Notes: generated by a model from the sequence alone, not told the origin. Positions 7,888 to 16,340 are shown, counted from the first letter of the stretch. The stretch: 34,043 nucleotides of DNA from Candidatus Staskawiczbacteria bacterium (GCA_026395215.1 JAPLZC010000001.1:1-34043); one strand, 5' to 3'. Translations and numbers: made by a program.

Positions 7888-10800
7888 TTATTCTTGTTTA
7901 TTTTTACTACGACGTATGACGATAAAGAAGATAATTAGAGTGGCAAGGACAAGGACGATAAATATAGAGATTAATAACCATAATATCCAATAACCACTCT
8001 TTTGGACTATTAATGTCGGAGTTGCGGGAGGAGCCGTTGGAACAGCAGATATTTTATTTCCTGGTATTTTTACATTTGGCGCGGGTACGGTAATGACTGG
8101 CGGCACTTTATTTGTTTCCGTGCTCGGCACTGTTGGAGTTATTTTATTAACCTTTGGCGGAGCAGGTTTTTTTGTTGGAGTTGTTGGGATAATTGTTGGA
8201 GTTGTAATTATCGATGAGAAAGTTGCTGAAATTGTGTGCCCTCCAGTAATGTTATTAAATGCGTAGGTAGTTATTGCTCCTTGAGAAGTACCGTCAACTA
8301 ATACATCGGCAACCTGATAACCAGTGGCTGGTGTAATGGTGTATATTTGACTGCCTCCATAAGTTAGGGATCTTGGACCGTTTGGACTAATAGAACCATT
8401 GGCTCCGGCAGATGCATTGATAGTGTAATATGTTATATAACTTCCGCCACCGCCTCCTCCGCCACTCTGTGGTGGAGTGGTTGTACCCGCCGGTGATCCG
8501 GAAGCTGAATTTACTCCGCTTCGTCCAAAACTATTTACTGCGCTGACCCTGAAATCATAACTTGAATTATTTGTGAGGTTAGTGACCGTTGCGGTTGTTG
8601 CTGTTGAAACGGCGTCAAGAAACGTGGCCCAATCAGAATCGGAGGCAGAACTAAGTTTGTATTCAATAATGTAATCGGTTATTGGCAATCCTCCAGTATT
8701 TGTCGGGGCTGTCCACGACAAAATGACTTGCGCATTTCCAGGCGTGGCTGAAATGGAGGTTGGAGGATCGGGTATTGTAACCGGCATAACACTAGCAGAT
8801 GAGTCTGACGCTACGCCGGTTCCCACCGAGTTAGTTGCATTAACTTTGAATGTATAAGTAGTTCCGTTTGTTAAACCCGTAACAGTAATTGGCGAAGCGC
8901 TTCCATTGCCAGTTATGCCTCCAGGGCTTGAGGTGACAGTGTATCCTGTTATGGCTGATCCGCCGTCGGAAGCTGGCGGTGTAAAAGTGATTGTGGCTTG
9001 TGTGTTTCCGGCCACAGCTGAAACTGAAGTTGGCGCATCAGGATAAGTGGCAACCACAGTAATTGATTGATATGATGTGGACGTGTGCGAACCGTAGGTA
9101 ACACCTACATGAAACCAGTAATTGCCCGGAGTTAATACAGTTGAATTTAGAGTTGTGCTGAAATCTTGGTGCGATTCAATTCTTTTTGCGTTTTGCGCGC
9201 TGAATATATCGTCGTTGCCACCGCAAAGATTATCTGCTGAATCGGTGATGCACCAAGTATATTGATATTCATACCAAGTGTCGCCTTCGTTGGTTATAAT
9301 AATATCTGTGCTGATAGTTGTTGCGGTTAAATCAGGAAAACCCATAATGCGCACCTGCGCCGGCTCACCTGGGGTTGCAGAAACAGGACTGCTTGCTTCG
9401 CCCGGGCCGACAATATTTTTTGCCCTCACTCTAAAATCATAAGAAGTGTCGTTTGTTAATCCGGTAACTGTTGCCTCTGTACTTACACTTTCGCCATCGG
9501 CGAAAGCCGCCCATTCTCCGTTTGTTGTTTTTTGATATTCAACAACATAATCAGTCACATCTGCGCCACCGTTGTTTTCCGGCGCTACCGCAGACCATGT
9601 TAGCTTAACGCTTCCTCCCAAAACTTCTGCGGCCAGATTAGATGGCGCGCCGGGTTCGGTGGGCAAAGTTACGGGGTCTGAGTGCCCGGCTTCTCCGGTT
9701 CCAATATCATTAGTTGCGGTAACCGCAAATGTGTAGGTGGCTCCCTTTGTCAAACCGGTAACAAGGTGAGAAAGGTCCATTGACCCTGCATTTGAATCAA
9801 CGCCTGCGGAAGTGGTAACCGTGTATCCAGTAATTGGAAGTCCGCCGGTGTCAGGAGCCGCAAAAGAAACTGTTGCTTGTTGGTTGCCCGGGGTTACCAC
9901 AATAGCGCTTGGCGCGCTTGGCACAGTTGCGGGTTTTATTGCCGGATTTGACGCGTCAGATTCCGGTCCACTTCCCTGAATATTTCTTGCGTGCACTGTA
10001 AAAGTGTAGTCAGCTCCATTTGTCAAACCCGAAACAGTAATTGGCGAAGAACTGGCCGTGCTGGTGTGGCCTTCGGGAATGCTTGTGGCGGTGTAATCAA
10101 GTATATCCGAACCGCCGGTGTCTGCCGGGGCCGTAAAATAAACTTTTATTTCGTTGGAGCCGCCTCGTGTTGGCGTGCCAATTGTTGGCGCGCCGGGAAT
10201 TGTTGCGGGTGTTGCGTTTGCTGTTGAACTTGGACTTCCCGGGCCAATATCGTTATCGTTTATCGCCGAAACACGAAATTCATACTGCGTGCCATTAATA
10301 AGATTTATTACTGTTATTGATGTTGCAGGATCGGGAGTGTGGCCAAACTGCTGCCAAGTATCGGGCGCGCTGACCGGCTCATACTCAACTAAATAATTTA
10401 TAATTTCTAGGCCTCCTTTGTTTTCGGGCGCGGCCCAGGTTAAATCAACTTTACCGGAACTATTGCCACGCACGGCGTTTAGACCGGTTGGCGCGTCGGG
10501 AGCAGTTGCAGGAATTATGGAATCTGAAGCAGTTGATGCCGGCCCTTGGCCCGCTATGTTTCGTGCCTTTACCGTAAATTTATAAGAAGTTCCATTTGTT
10601 AAACCTAAAACAGTAATTGGCGAACCGCTTGCCGTGGCAGTATTGGAATCAACATTATTATAAACAGTATAATCAATAATTGGCGAGCCGCCATCATTTG
10701 GCGGAGTAAGCGGAATGAAAGAAACAGCAACTTTTTGCGAACCGCCGCGAGCTACGCCGGTAATTGTTGGCGCGGAAGGAGTAGTTCTTGGAGTGCTTTG

Positions 10801-13692
10801 CACCACGGGCGAACTGAAGTCGCCAGGTCCTACATCATTTAACGCGCGAACTTGGAAATCGTATTGCGAACCATTAAGAAGATTTATGATTGTTTGATTT
10901 GTTGTTGGCGATGGGTCGTGGAGAGAAGTTGACCATATTGTCGGCTCGCTTGTAAGCTTATATTCAACAATATAATCGGTAATGTCTGAACCTCCGGTAG
11001 AACCCGGTGCATTCCACGATAAATCAACATGCGTGTCGCCGGGCGTGGCTATCATTGTTGTTGGCGCGCCGGGCACAGTCGCCGGAATTATGGAATCAGA
11101 GGCAGTTGATGTTGGCCCGTCTCCAACATCATTCGTTGCTTTTACGGTGAAGGTGTATGCAGTTCCATTTGTTAAACTCGTCGCATTTATTGGCGACGAA
11201 GTTCCTGTCCAAGTGCTACCATTAACGCTGTTATAAACAGTGTAGCCGGTAATTGTGGAGCCGCCATCACTCGCAGAAAAAGTAATTGAAATTGTTTGTG
11301 AGCCATTGCGAGTCACGCCGGTAATTGTCGGTTTGCCTGGCGTGGTGGCAGGTATCGCGCTGGCTGTTGTGCTATAATCTCCCCAGTCAACTCCATTTTG
11401 GGCTTTTACCCTAAAATCATATTCAGAACCGTTAACAAGTCCGACACCGGTAACGGTTGTAGTTGTTGCGGTTGACGCCGGAGTATGAGGAAAGTTTGTC
11501 CAGTCGGAATCAGAATGGAGCTTGAAGTCAATCATATAGTCGGTAATTGTCGAACCACCGTCGCTTGGCACAGACCAATTCAAGACAATCTCCTGCGAAC
11601 CGCCCCGGACCGCGCTGGTTATTGTTGGAGCTCCGGGCACCGTTGCCGGAGTAATTGAGCTTGACGCGTCAGATGCCGGGCCTTGGCCGACACCATTGGT
11701 TGCTTTTACTGTAAACGTATACGAAGTTCCGTTAGTTAAACCGGTTGCATTTATTGGTGAAGTCGTTCCCGTCCAGGTACTACCATCAACGCTGTTGTAG
11801 ACAGTGTATCCTGTGATCGCCGAACCGCCGTCGCTTGGCGCGCTGAAAGAAACTGCAATTGTTTGCGAACCTCCGCGCGCAACTCCGGTAATTGTTGGTT
11901 TGCCAGGTAAAGTAATCACGGTGAATCCGTTGGTTAAAGTTCCATTGCCCGTATCAGTGTTAGTGACAACAACATTCCAAGTTCCAATTGTTGCTCCAGT
12001 GATAGGACAAGTGCCGGATGATAAGGTAGTTGAATTAGTAAAGTTAAAACCCGTGCAATTTATTGTACTTTGGCCGGATTTTGTAAGAGAAACTGTAGCT
12101 CCGGAAGCAAAATTAGTTCCGGTTACGGAAGTTATAGATGATGAGCCAGTGTTGGCTCCAGTAGTTGGAGAGATGGCCGTGACTGTTGGAGTGGAAATTG
12201 TTGTGAACGAATCGTAGGAAGAATATCCTATTCCAACGCTATTGATGGCGTAACCTTCGTAGTAAATGAGAGTGCCTGCTGGCAATCCTGTAATCGACAT
12301 CGTATAAACTCCGGTTGAAAAGTTTCCGCCTTCGGCGTTGCAATTAGGCATAGATGAGGATGACAGACCCCAGCATATTCCCACCTCCATTAAACTGGCT
12401 CCGCCATCGGAAGTCACATTCGCGCCTAATGTTGCGCTGGTGGTCGCGATAGCGGTGGCAGTCGGAGAAGTTACGGTTGGGACGGTTGGCGCAGTTTCCG
12501 GGCCCGTAACTGAATAAAATGTTAAGGTAGCATTTTGGTTGTTGTATTCTGTTTTTATCCAATTCGCCGAGCGTGCAGTGGAAGAAATCCTCAGTTCATC
12601 TACCTTGCCATTTAAAAATTCACCGATACTGTTATATGGACTGTCTTGTCCGATCGCTAAATCCTTTGATGTTCCATAATCAATGTTGCCTGAAGTCACG
12701 GCACTCGTTCCCTTTAGGACGGAATCTACATAAAGATATACATAAGAGCCATCATATACTCCTACCAAATGATGCCAAGCTCCTGTCGTAATGGTATCCG
12801 AGGAGATTGCTGTGCGTTGAGTAGCACCCGTGTTTACAATTGCTTCTGGTTTATTCGTGCCGTTATAGCTCGTATTTAATTCTATGACATCATAAGGAGG
12901 TGTCCATGATCCGTCTGCCCGATAGTCCCAAGCAAAAACTTTCGACCAACTTGCATTAGCTGTAATGTTCACCCAGGCAGAAAAAGTTATGGCAGCTACT
13001 GAACTTTTTAGTGACGAAGACGTGGGAATCCTAATATATTTAGACCCACTGCTTGTTGTTGTCGCTCCGCCATCAATTTGCCCTGCAGTAGCTACGGCTG
13101 AAATCGGAGTAGATGCATTGTTGCCATTTGACGTAGAATCTAAACCCGAAAGAGTTGAACCGTTTGGTAGGTGGTACACGGCTTTGTAATAATTACTTCC
13201 TCCATCATCCCAAACATGCTGTGAACCATCAGCATCAGTAGCGGCGGGTTCAGAGCCAGAGGGTCCTGAATTACCGTAATAAATATAGTAAGATGATCCA
13301 ACAGAAATACTATCTGCTTTAAACCAAAGTTCTCCGGTTTTAGCGCCGGTATCGATTACTACCACTTGTCTTGCCAGTTCTACAGGGTTGCTGGCATCAC
13401 TGTTCGTTACCCTAATGTCCCTGCCATCAGATTGAACATTGCTAAAAAATGCCGCGGGCAAGTCATAGAGGTTAACATAAACTGGAAAAGAGGTTTGGGT
13501 CGATGGAACTTGAGAGGACTTAATTGTAATTTTTATTCTGTAACCCCATGAGGAATTCCACCAGGCATCAGTAGTAGCGTGCACTGTTTTTACGTTAAAA
13601 CCAAAAAAGTTAACAACGATAAATACAAAAAGCAAAAAGATTGAGAAAGCTTTTTTTGTATTTCTTTTTTTATTTAAGTTGAGAATAGGCAC
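7888..13692 (-). CDS. Giant secreted/surface protein (1934 aa): signal peptide, DUF2341, LamG, IPT/TIG-like region, 11 fibronectin type III modules, CARDB-like insert, poly-Gly, InlB-type repeat, C-terminal TM (GTG start)
   Basis: Signal peptide KKAFSIFLLFVFIVVNFFGFNVKTVHA; DUF2341-like WWNSSWGYRIKITI...; LamG (ITFSAWVNI...GAWHHLVGVYDGSYVYLYVDS); repeated GxPTITGVxRGGSQ...TFTVKATN modules; YTINASAGANGSISPNG...GYQVADVLVDGTSQG; TM WILWLLISIFIVLVLATLIIFFIVI then RRSKNKQE. Confidence 0.92.
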   Translation of the reverse strand: MPILNLNKKRNTKKAFSIFLLFVFIVVNFFGFNVKTVHATTDAWWNSSWGYRIKITIKSSQVPSTQTSFPVYVNLYDLPAAFFSNVQSDGRDIRVTNSDASNPVELARQVVVIDTGAKTGELWFKADSISVGSSYYIYYGNSGPSGSEPAATDADGSQHVWDDGGSNYYKAVYHLPNGSTLSGLDSTSNGNNASTPISAVATAGQIDGGATTTSSGSKYIRIPTSSSLKSSVAAITFSAWVNITANASWSKVFAWDYRADGSWTPPYDVIELNTSYNGTNKPEAIVNTGATQRTAISSDTITTGAWHHLVGVYDGSYVYLYVDSVLKGTSAVTSGNIDYGTSKDLAIGQDSPYNSIGEFLNGKVDELRISSTARSANWIKTEYNNQNATLTFYSVTGPETAPTVPTVTSPTATAIATTSATLGANVTSDGGASLMEVGICWGLSSSSMPNCNAEGGNFSTGVYTMSITGLPAGTLIYYEGYAINSVGIGYSSYDSFTTISTPTVTAISPTTGANTGSSSITSVTGTNFASGATVSLTKSGQSTINCTGFNFTNSTTLSSGTCPITGATIGTWNVVVTNTDTGNGTLTNGFTVITLPGKPTITGVARGGSQTIAVSFSAPSDGGSAITGYTVYNSVDGSTWTGTTSPINATGLTNGTSYTFTVKATNGVGQGPASDASSSITPATVPGAPTITSAVRGGSQEIVLNWSVPSDGGSTITDYMIDFKLHSDSDWTNFPHTPASTATTTTVTGVGLVNGSEYDFRVKAQNGVDWGDYSTTASAIPATTPGKPTITGVTRNGSQTISITFSASDGGSTITGYTVYNSVNGSTWTGTSSPINATSLTNGTAYTFTVKATNDVGDGPTSTASDSIIPATVPGAPTTMIATPGDTHVDLSWNAPGSTGGSDITDYIVEYKLTSEPTIWSTSLHDPSPTTNQTIINLLNGSQYDFQVRALNDVGPGDFSSPVVQSTPRTTPSAPTITGVARGGSQKVAVSFIPLTPPNDGGSPIIDYTVYNNVDSNTATASGSPITVLGLTNGTSYKFTVKARNIAGQGPASTASDSIIPATAPDAPTGLNAVRGNSSGKVDLTWAAPENKGGLEIINYLVEYEPVSAPDTWQQFGHTPDPATSITVINLINGTQYEFRVSAINDNDIGPGSPSSTANATPATIPGAPTIGTPTRGGSNEIKVYFTAPADTGGSDILDYTATSIPEGHTSTASSSPITVSGLTNGADYTFTVHARNIQGSGPESDASNPAIKPATVPSAPSAIVVTPGNQQATVSFAAPDTGGLPITGYTVTTSAGVDSNAGSMDLSHLVTGLTKGATYTFAVTATNDIGTGEAGHSDPVTLPTEPGAPSNLAAEVLGGSVKLTWSAVAPENNGGADVTDYVVEYQKTTNGEWAAFADGESVSTEATVTGLTNDTSYDFRVRAKNIVGPGEASSPVSATPGEPAQVRIMGFPDLTATTISTDIIITNEGDTWYEYQYTWCITDSADNLCGGNDDIFSAQNAKRIESHQDFSTTLNSTVLTPGNYWFHVGVTYGSHTSTSYQSITVVATYPDAPTSVSAVAGNTQATITFTPPASDGGSAITGYTVTSSPGGITGNGSASPITVTGLTNGTTYTFKVNATNSVGTGVASDSSASVMPVTIPDPPTSISATPGNAQVILSWTAPTNTGGLPITDYIIEYKLSSASDSDWATFLDAVSTATTATVTNLTNNSSYDFRVSAVNSFGRSGVNSASGSPAGTTTPPQSGGGGGGGSYITYYTINASAGANGSISPNGPRSLTYGGSQIYTITPATGYQVADVLVDGTSQGAITTYAFNNITGGHTISATFSSIITTPTIIPTTPTKKPAPPKVNKITPTVPSTETNKVPPVITVPAPNVKIPGNKISAVPTAPPATPTLIVQKSGYWILWLLISIFIVLVLATLIIFFIVIRRSKNKQE

Positions 13693-13722
13693 TTTGTTTT
13701 AGCTTGTATGCCAAAGAACACA

Positions 13723-13864
13723 AAACCCGCCATTAGGCTGAGTCTTGAGACCCACATACTCCTTTCGGAATACGACCGAACAAACAGTTGCCTAAACGAC
13801 GGGTTTAGTATGTTTGTTCGGAATTTTTTGCCATGCCCAAAAATAAATTTTCGAGTTTAGGCAA
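13723..13864 (-). promoter_or_regulatory. Highly structured 5' leader RNA upstream of the giant surface protein
   Basis: Minus-strand RNA has helices AAACCCG/CGGGTTT, TTAGGC/GCCTAA, GTATTCC-GAAA-GGAGTAT and GGGTC-TCAA-GACTC, plus mutually exclusive long helices TTGCCTAAAC/GTTTAGGCAA and CCGAACAAAC/GTTTGTTCGG. Confidence 0.65.
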
Positions 13865-13911
13865 TCCATATTAAATTGTTAATTTATTTTACTATAAAAA
13901 AAGTAGATAAA

Positions 13912-13934
13912 CAACCGCACAAACTGTGCGGTTT
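13912..13934. terminator. Hairpin, weak terminator-like
   Basis: aaccgcac aaact gtgcggtt followed by ttccc. Confidence 0.4.
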
Positions 13935-14067
13935 TCCCTTTGCGTTATCCCTTGAAATGTTTTATCCCATCCAACTGCCCCATTTTGAACCCACGCTTGC
14001 CATTTTTCAACTGTCTGTCAAAAGGTTGTCGGAAACCTTTTGCCAAGTCAAGGCGAATCTCGGATTT

Positions 14068-14307
14068 CTATCCATTTTTGCCTAAAACATCTATATTAAC
14101 CACCGGCGAGGCCGGCGCCTCAGGCCCTGGCGGGCTATAAATATAATCCCAGATCTGCATTATCATCTCCTCGTTTCCATCCACCACGGCCTGCTTTATA
14201 ATCCGGTTAACCAAGAGCTCAAGGTATGTTTTCTGCTGGCCCTCGGGAATCTCGTGGAGTTTTCGTTTGATTTCCGCTGTAATCGAAATTGTTTTTTGTT
14301 CTGCCAT
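14068..14307 (-). CDS. hypothetical protein (79 aa)
   Basis: ORF MAEQKTISITAEIKRKLHEIPEGQQKTYLELLVNRIIKQAVVDG...; plausible small protein. Confidence 0.65.
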   Translation of the reverse strand: MAEQKTISITAEIKRKLHEIPEGQQKTYLELLVNRIIKQAVVDGNEEMIMQIWDYIYSPPGPEAPASPVVNIDVLGKNG

Positions 14308-14442
14308 AGTATTAATTGATTTTTGCTGTTTCTTGTGATAATCTTGAGAAAAAGGTCATTCTCTCCATTCGTTCCATGCTTAATTTAGCTAACGGATAGA
14401 TTCTCAATAGTTCAGTAATGGGGGAATGTGCACCGCACCCAT

Positions 14443-14514
14443 GTCCCCATAGCTCAATGGATAGAGCGCAACCCTGCGAAGGTTGAAATGCAGGTTCAAC
14501 TCCTACTGGGGACA
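14443..14514 (+). tRNA. tRNA-Arg(GCG)
   Basis: Acceptor GTCCCCA/TGGGGAC, D-arm GCTCAATGGATAGAGC, anticodon stem-loop CAACC-CTGCGAA-GGTTG, T-arm GCAGG-TTCAACT-CCTAC with one C:A mismatch. CCA not encoded. Confidence 0.88.
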
Positions 14515-14515
14515 C

Positions 14516-15250
14516 ATGAAAAAAATTCTAATAATTATACTGATAATTTTAATTGCCGTTGTCGCGGTTGGAGTTTTTGTATTACTGCACTCTCATATTC
14601 TCGAGAATATAAGCACGTCTTTAACTATTCAAGATAAACAAATAGCTGACAACACGAATCCATTTGTTATTAAAATTGCTTACCCACAAATAAATGGGCT
14701 GGATGATTTTAATAAAAAAGTTGAAGATATAATAGATAAAGAAATAAAAGATTTCAAAACTAATTCTTTAGAAAATGATGCAGCTGTAAAACAGGTTGAC
14801 CCAGAAAGCTACGCAAAATATCCGAGAACTTATGAATTAGATATTGGATATGACAAAGGCCAAGTAGATAACAACATTGTCAGCGTAGTTTTCAACATTT
14901 ATAAGTTTGAGGGCGGAGCACACGGCAACAGTTATTTTGTCCCACTGAATTACGACGTAAAAAATAAAAAAGAAATCGCGCTGGCTGACTTATTCCCAAA
15001 CCAAACTGACTATTTACAAAAAATTTCCGCTTTTTGCATTGCCGATTTAACAAAACAAATAACCACATCTTTGGGTAGCACCGACGGCACATGGATTAAA
15101 GACGGCGCCGGCCCCAACCCCGACAACTTCCAATTTTTCTTAATCAACCCTTCGACAAGCTCAGGGCAGGCAACCATAACCTTCTACTTCCCCCAATACC
15201 AAGTAGCCTTCGGCGCCGCCGGCGACTTTACAGTCACCATGCCAAGATAA
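14516..15250 (+). CDS. DUF4163/DUF3298 (RsiV/PdaC-like) protein with an N-terminal TM (the 14483 start in the ORF track lies inside the tRNA)
   Basis: MKKILIIILIILIAVVAVGVFVLL... then KIAYPQINGLDDFNKKVEDII..., FEGGAHGNSYFVPLNYDVKNKKEIALADLFPN..., typical of DUF3298. Confidence 0.8.
   Translation: MKKILIIILIILIAVVAVGVFVLLHSHILENISTSLTIQDKQIADNTNPFVIKIAYPQINGLDDFNKKVEDIIDKEIKDFKTNSLENDAAVKQVDPESYAKYPRTYELDIGYDKGQVDNNIVSVVFNIYKFEGGAHGNSYFVPLNYDVKNKKEIALADLFPNQTDYLQKISAFCIADLTKQITTSLGSTDGTWIKDGAGPNPDNFQFFLINPSTSSGQATITFYFPQYQVAFGAAGDFTVTMPR
15148..15170. repeat. Palindromic repeat family C copy, in frame in the DUF3298 gene
   Basis: cccttcgacaagctcagggcagg, encoding PSTSSGQ. Confidence 0.7.
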
Positions 15251-15251
15251 A

Positions 15252-15599
15252 ATGAGCCAGACTTTATTAAAATTCCTAGTTATACTTTTTCTGTTTATTG
15301 GAGAGTCTTTTTATTTATATTCAGAAATGTTTGTTGCTAAAAATTCTGTGGCGGGCTCATCTAAAACTTTTTTCATCCCTGCTATTTTAATGGTTATTAT
15401 GGGTGGGATATTATTTTTGGGCTCGGTCTATTTTGGAATGCACTTATTTAAAAACATTTGGATTATTGCTGTTATGTCAGTAGCGGCAATAGTTATTATG
15501 GAACCCTTGCTTGCTTTTGTATTTTTTAAACAACTTCCAACAATCAAAACCTCCATTGGCTTCATTCTTGGAATTTTAGGCCTAATAATAGCCCTCTAG
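15252..15599 (+). CDS. Small multi-TM membrane protein (115 aa), EamA-half-like
   Basis: Four hydrophobic segments ending GFILGILGLIIAL. Confidence 0.7.
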   Translation: MSQTLLKFLVILFLFIGESFYLYSEMFVAKNSVAGSSKTFFIPAILMVIMGGILFLGSVYFGMHLFKNIWIIAVMSVAAIVIMEPLLAFVFFKQLPTIKTSIGFILGILGLIIAL

Positions 15600-15677
15600 C
15601 CAAGTTAACATAATGTTAACCTGATGTTCTAAACTAATTCGTGCTGGTTACCCTACGGTAACCAGAAACTTGTTATA

Positions 15678-15709
15678 TGTGGTTTTTTGGCTCGAGCCAA
15701 AAAACCACA
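15678..15709. repeat. 32-bp perfect palindrome
   Basis: tgtggttttttggctcgagccaaaaaaccaca. Confidence 0.95.
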
Positions 15710-15763
15710 CTACACCATATTTCCCGCGATAGCGTAGATTATGATGTGGTTGACAAAACGCTC

Positions 15764-15797
15764 CGCCGGCGACTTCAAAGTCACAATGCCAAGATAA
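15764..15797 (+). pseudogene. Remnant of a DUF3298-protein paralogue C-terminus
   Basis: tccgccggcgacttcaaagtcacaatgccaagataa = SAGDFKVTMPR*, matching AAGDFTVTMPR* at the end of the 14516-15250 gene. Confidence 0.65.
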
Positions 15798-15814
15798 TAA
15801 AAAGTTTGCTACAC

Positions 15815-15849
15815 AAAAAAATCCGCGACTTATATCCGCAGATTTTTTT
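15815..15849. terminator. Bidirectional terminator
   Basis: aaaaaaatccgcgacttatatccgcagattttttt between convergent genes. Confidence 0.75.
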
Positions 15850-15857
15850 ATAAATTA

Positions 15858-16232
15858 TTATTTTTGTTTCCTATTATCCTTTTCCTTTCTATTAAGCGTC
15901 TCTTCAATTATAAGCCGAAGTTTCTTTAGACGAGCTAATTCTCGTTTTGCATCCTTCATTTCTCCTGAACCAGAATCAGAAAAACGCGCAGCTATATCCA
16001 CATCTAATTTTGCTCGCCTTACGTGTTCGTTATAAGAAGACAAAAGATCTCTCAGTTCACCAATGGTAAGATTTTCATACTCATTTTCTTCATGTTCTTT
16101 ATCTGGTGATGGTTCTTGACCTTCTATACTCATCGCCATTCTTTTAAGCGCATCAGAAACATCCGAAACCTCTTTTGGCTCTGCAGATTCTTGCGAACTT
16201 CCTTCTTCTTTTTCTTTTTTGTTTTTTGCCAT
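15858..16232 (-). CDS. hypothetical protein (124 aa), charged/coiled-coil
   Basis: ORF with low-complexity charged N- and C-termini. Confidence 0.7.
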   Translation of the reverse strand: MAKNKKEKEEGSSQESAEPKEVSDVSDALKRMAMSIEGQEPSPDKEHEENEYENLTIGELRDLLSSYNEHVRRAKLDVDIAARFSDSGSGEMKDAKRELARLKKLRLIIEETLNRKEKDNRKQK

Positions 16233-16305
16233 AATTTTATTATTTCAATAATTTTATCTTGCCTTTAGTTTACCCCCCCCTAGCGGGCAGTTGTCAAACC
16301 TTAAA

Positions 16306-16340
16306 CGGCTCAGACGGTGTGTGAGCCGATTGTTGTTTTA
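16306..16340 (+). terminator. Hairpin with T-rich tail upstream of recG
   Basis: cggctca gacggtgtg tgagccg attgttgtttt. Confidence 0.45.

Noticed and set aside
9991-13551. Many plus-strand ORFs (e.g. 10154-10396, 11804-12217, 12965-13189) antisense to the giant protein
   Set aside because: They are mirror translations of repetitive FN3/LamG coding sequence; the minus-strand frame has clear domains, a signal peptide and a TM anchor.
13701-13862. Possible ~50-aa plus-strand ORF MPKNTKPAIRLSLETHILLSEYDRTNSCLNDGF... over the adhesin leader
   Set aside because: The pattern of nested perfect inverted repeats explains the sequence better than coding. No SD and no recognisable protein family, though not strictly excluded.
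13719-13864. Assignment of the adhesin leader to a known riboswitch (c-di-GMP-I, TPP, SAM, cobalamin, glutamine)
   Set aside because: Despite a GAAA-capped helix reminiscent of some classes, the conserved core sequences of those aptamers are not present by eye. Left unclassified.
13876-14140. Overlapping plus-strand ORFs 13876-14085 and 13940-14140
   Set aside because: No motif support; they overlap the minus-strand 79-aa ORF and the intergenic region.
14312-14515. Minus-strand ORF beginning 'MSPVGVEPAFQPSQGCALSIELWGHG'
   Set aside because: Antisense translation of tRNA-Arg.
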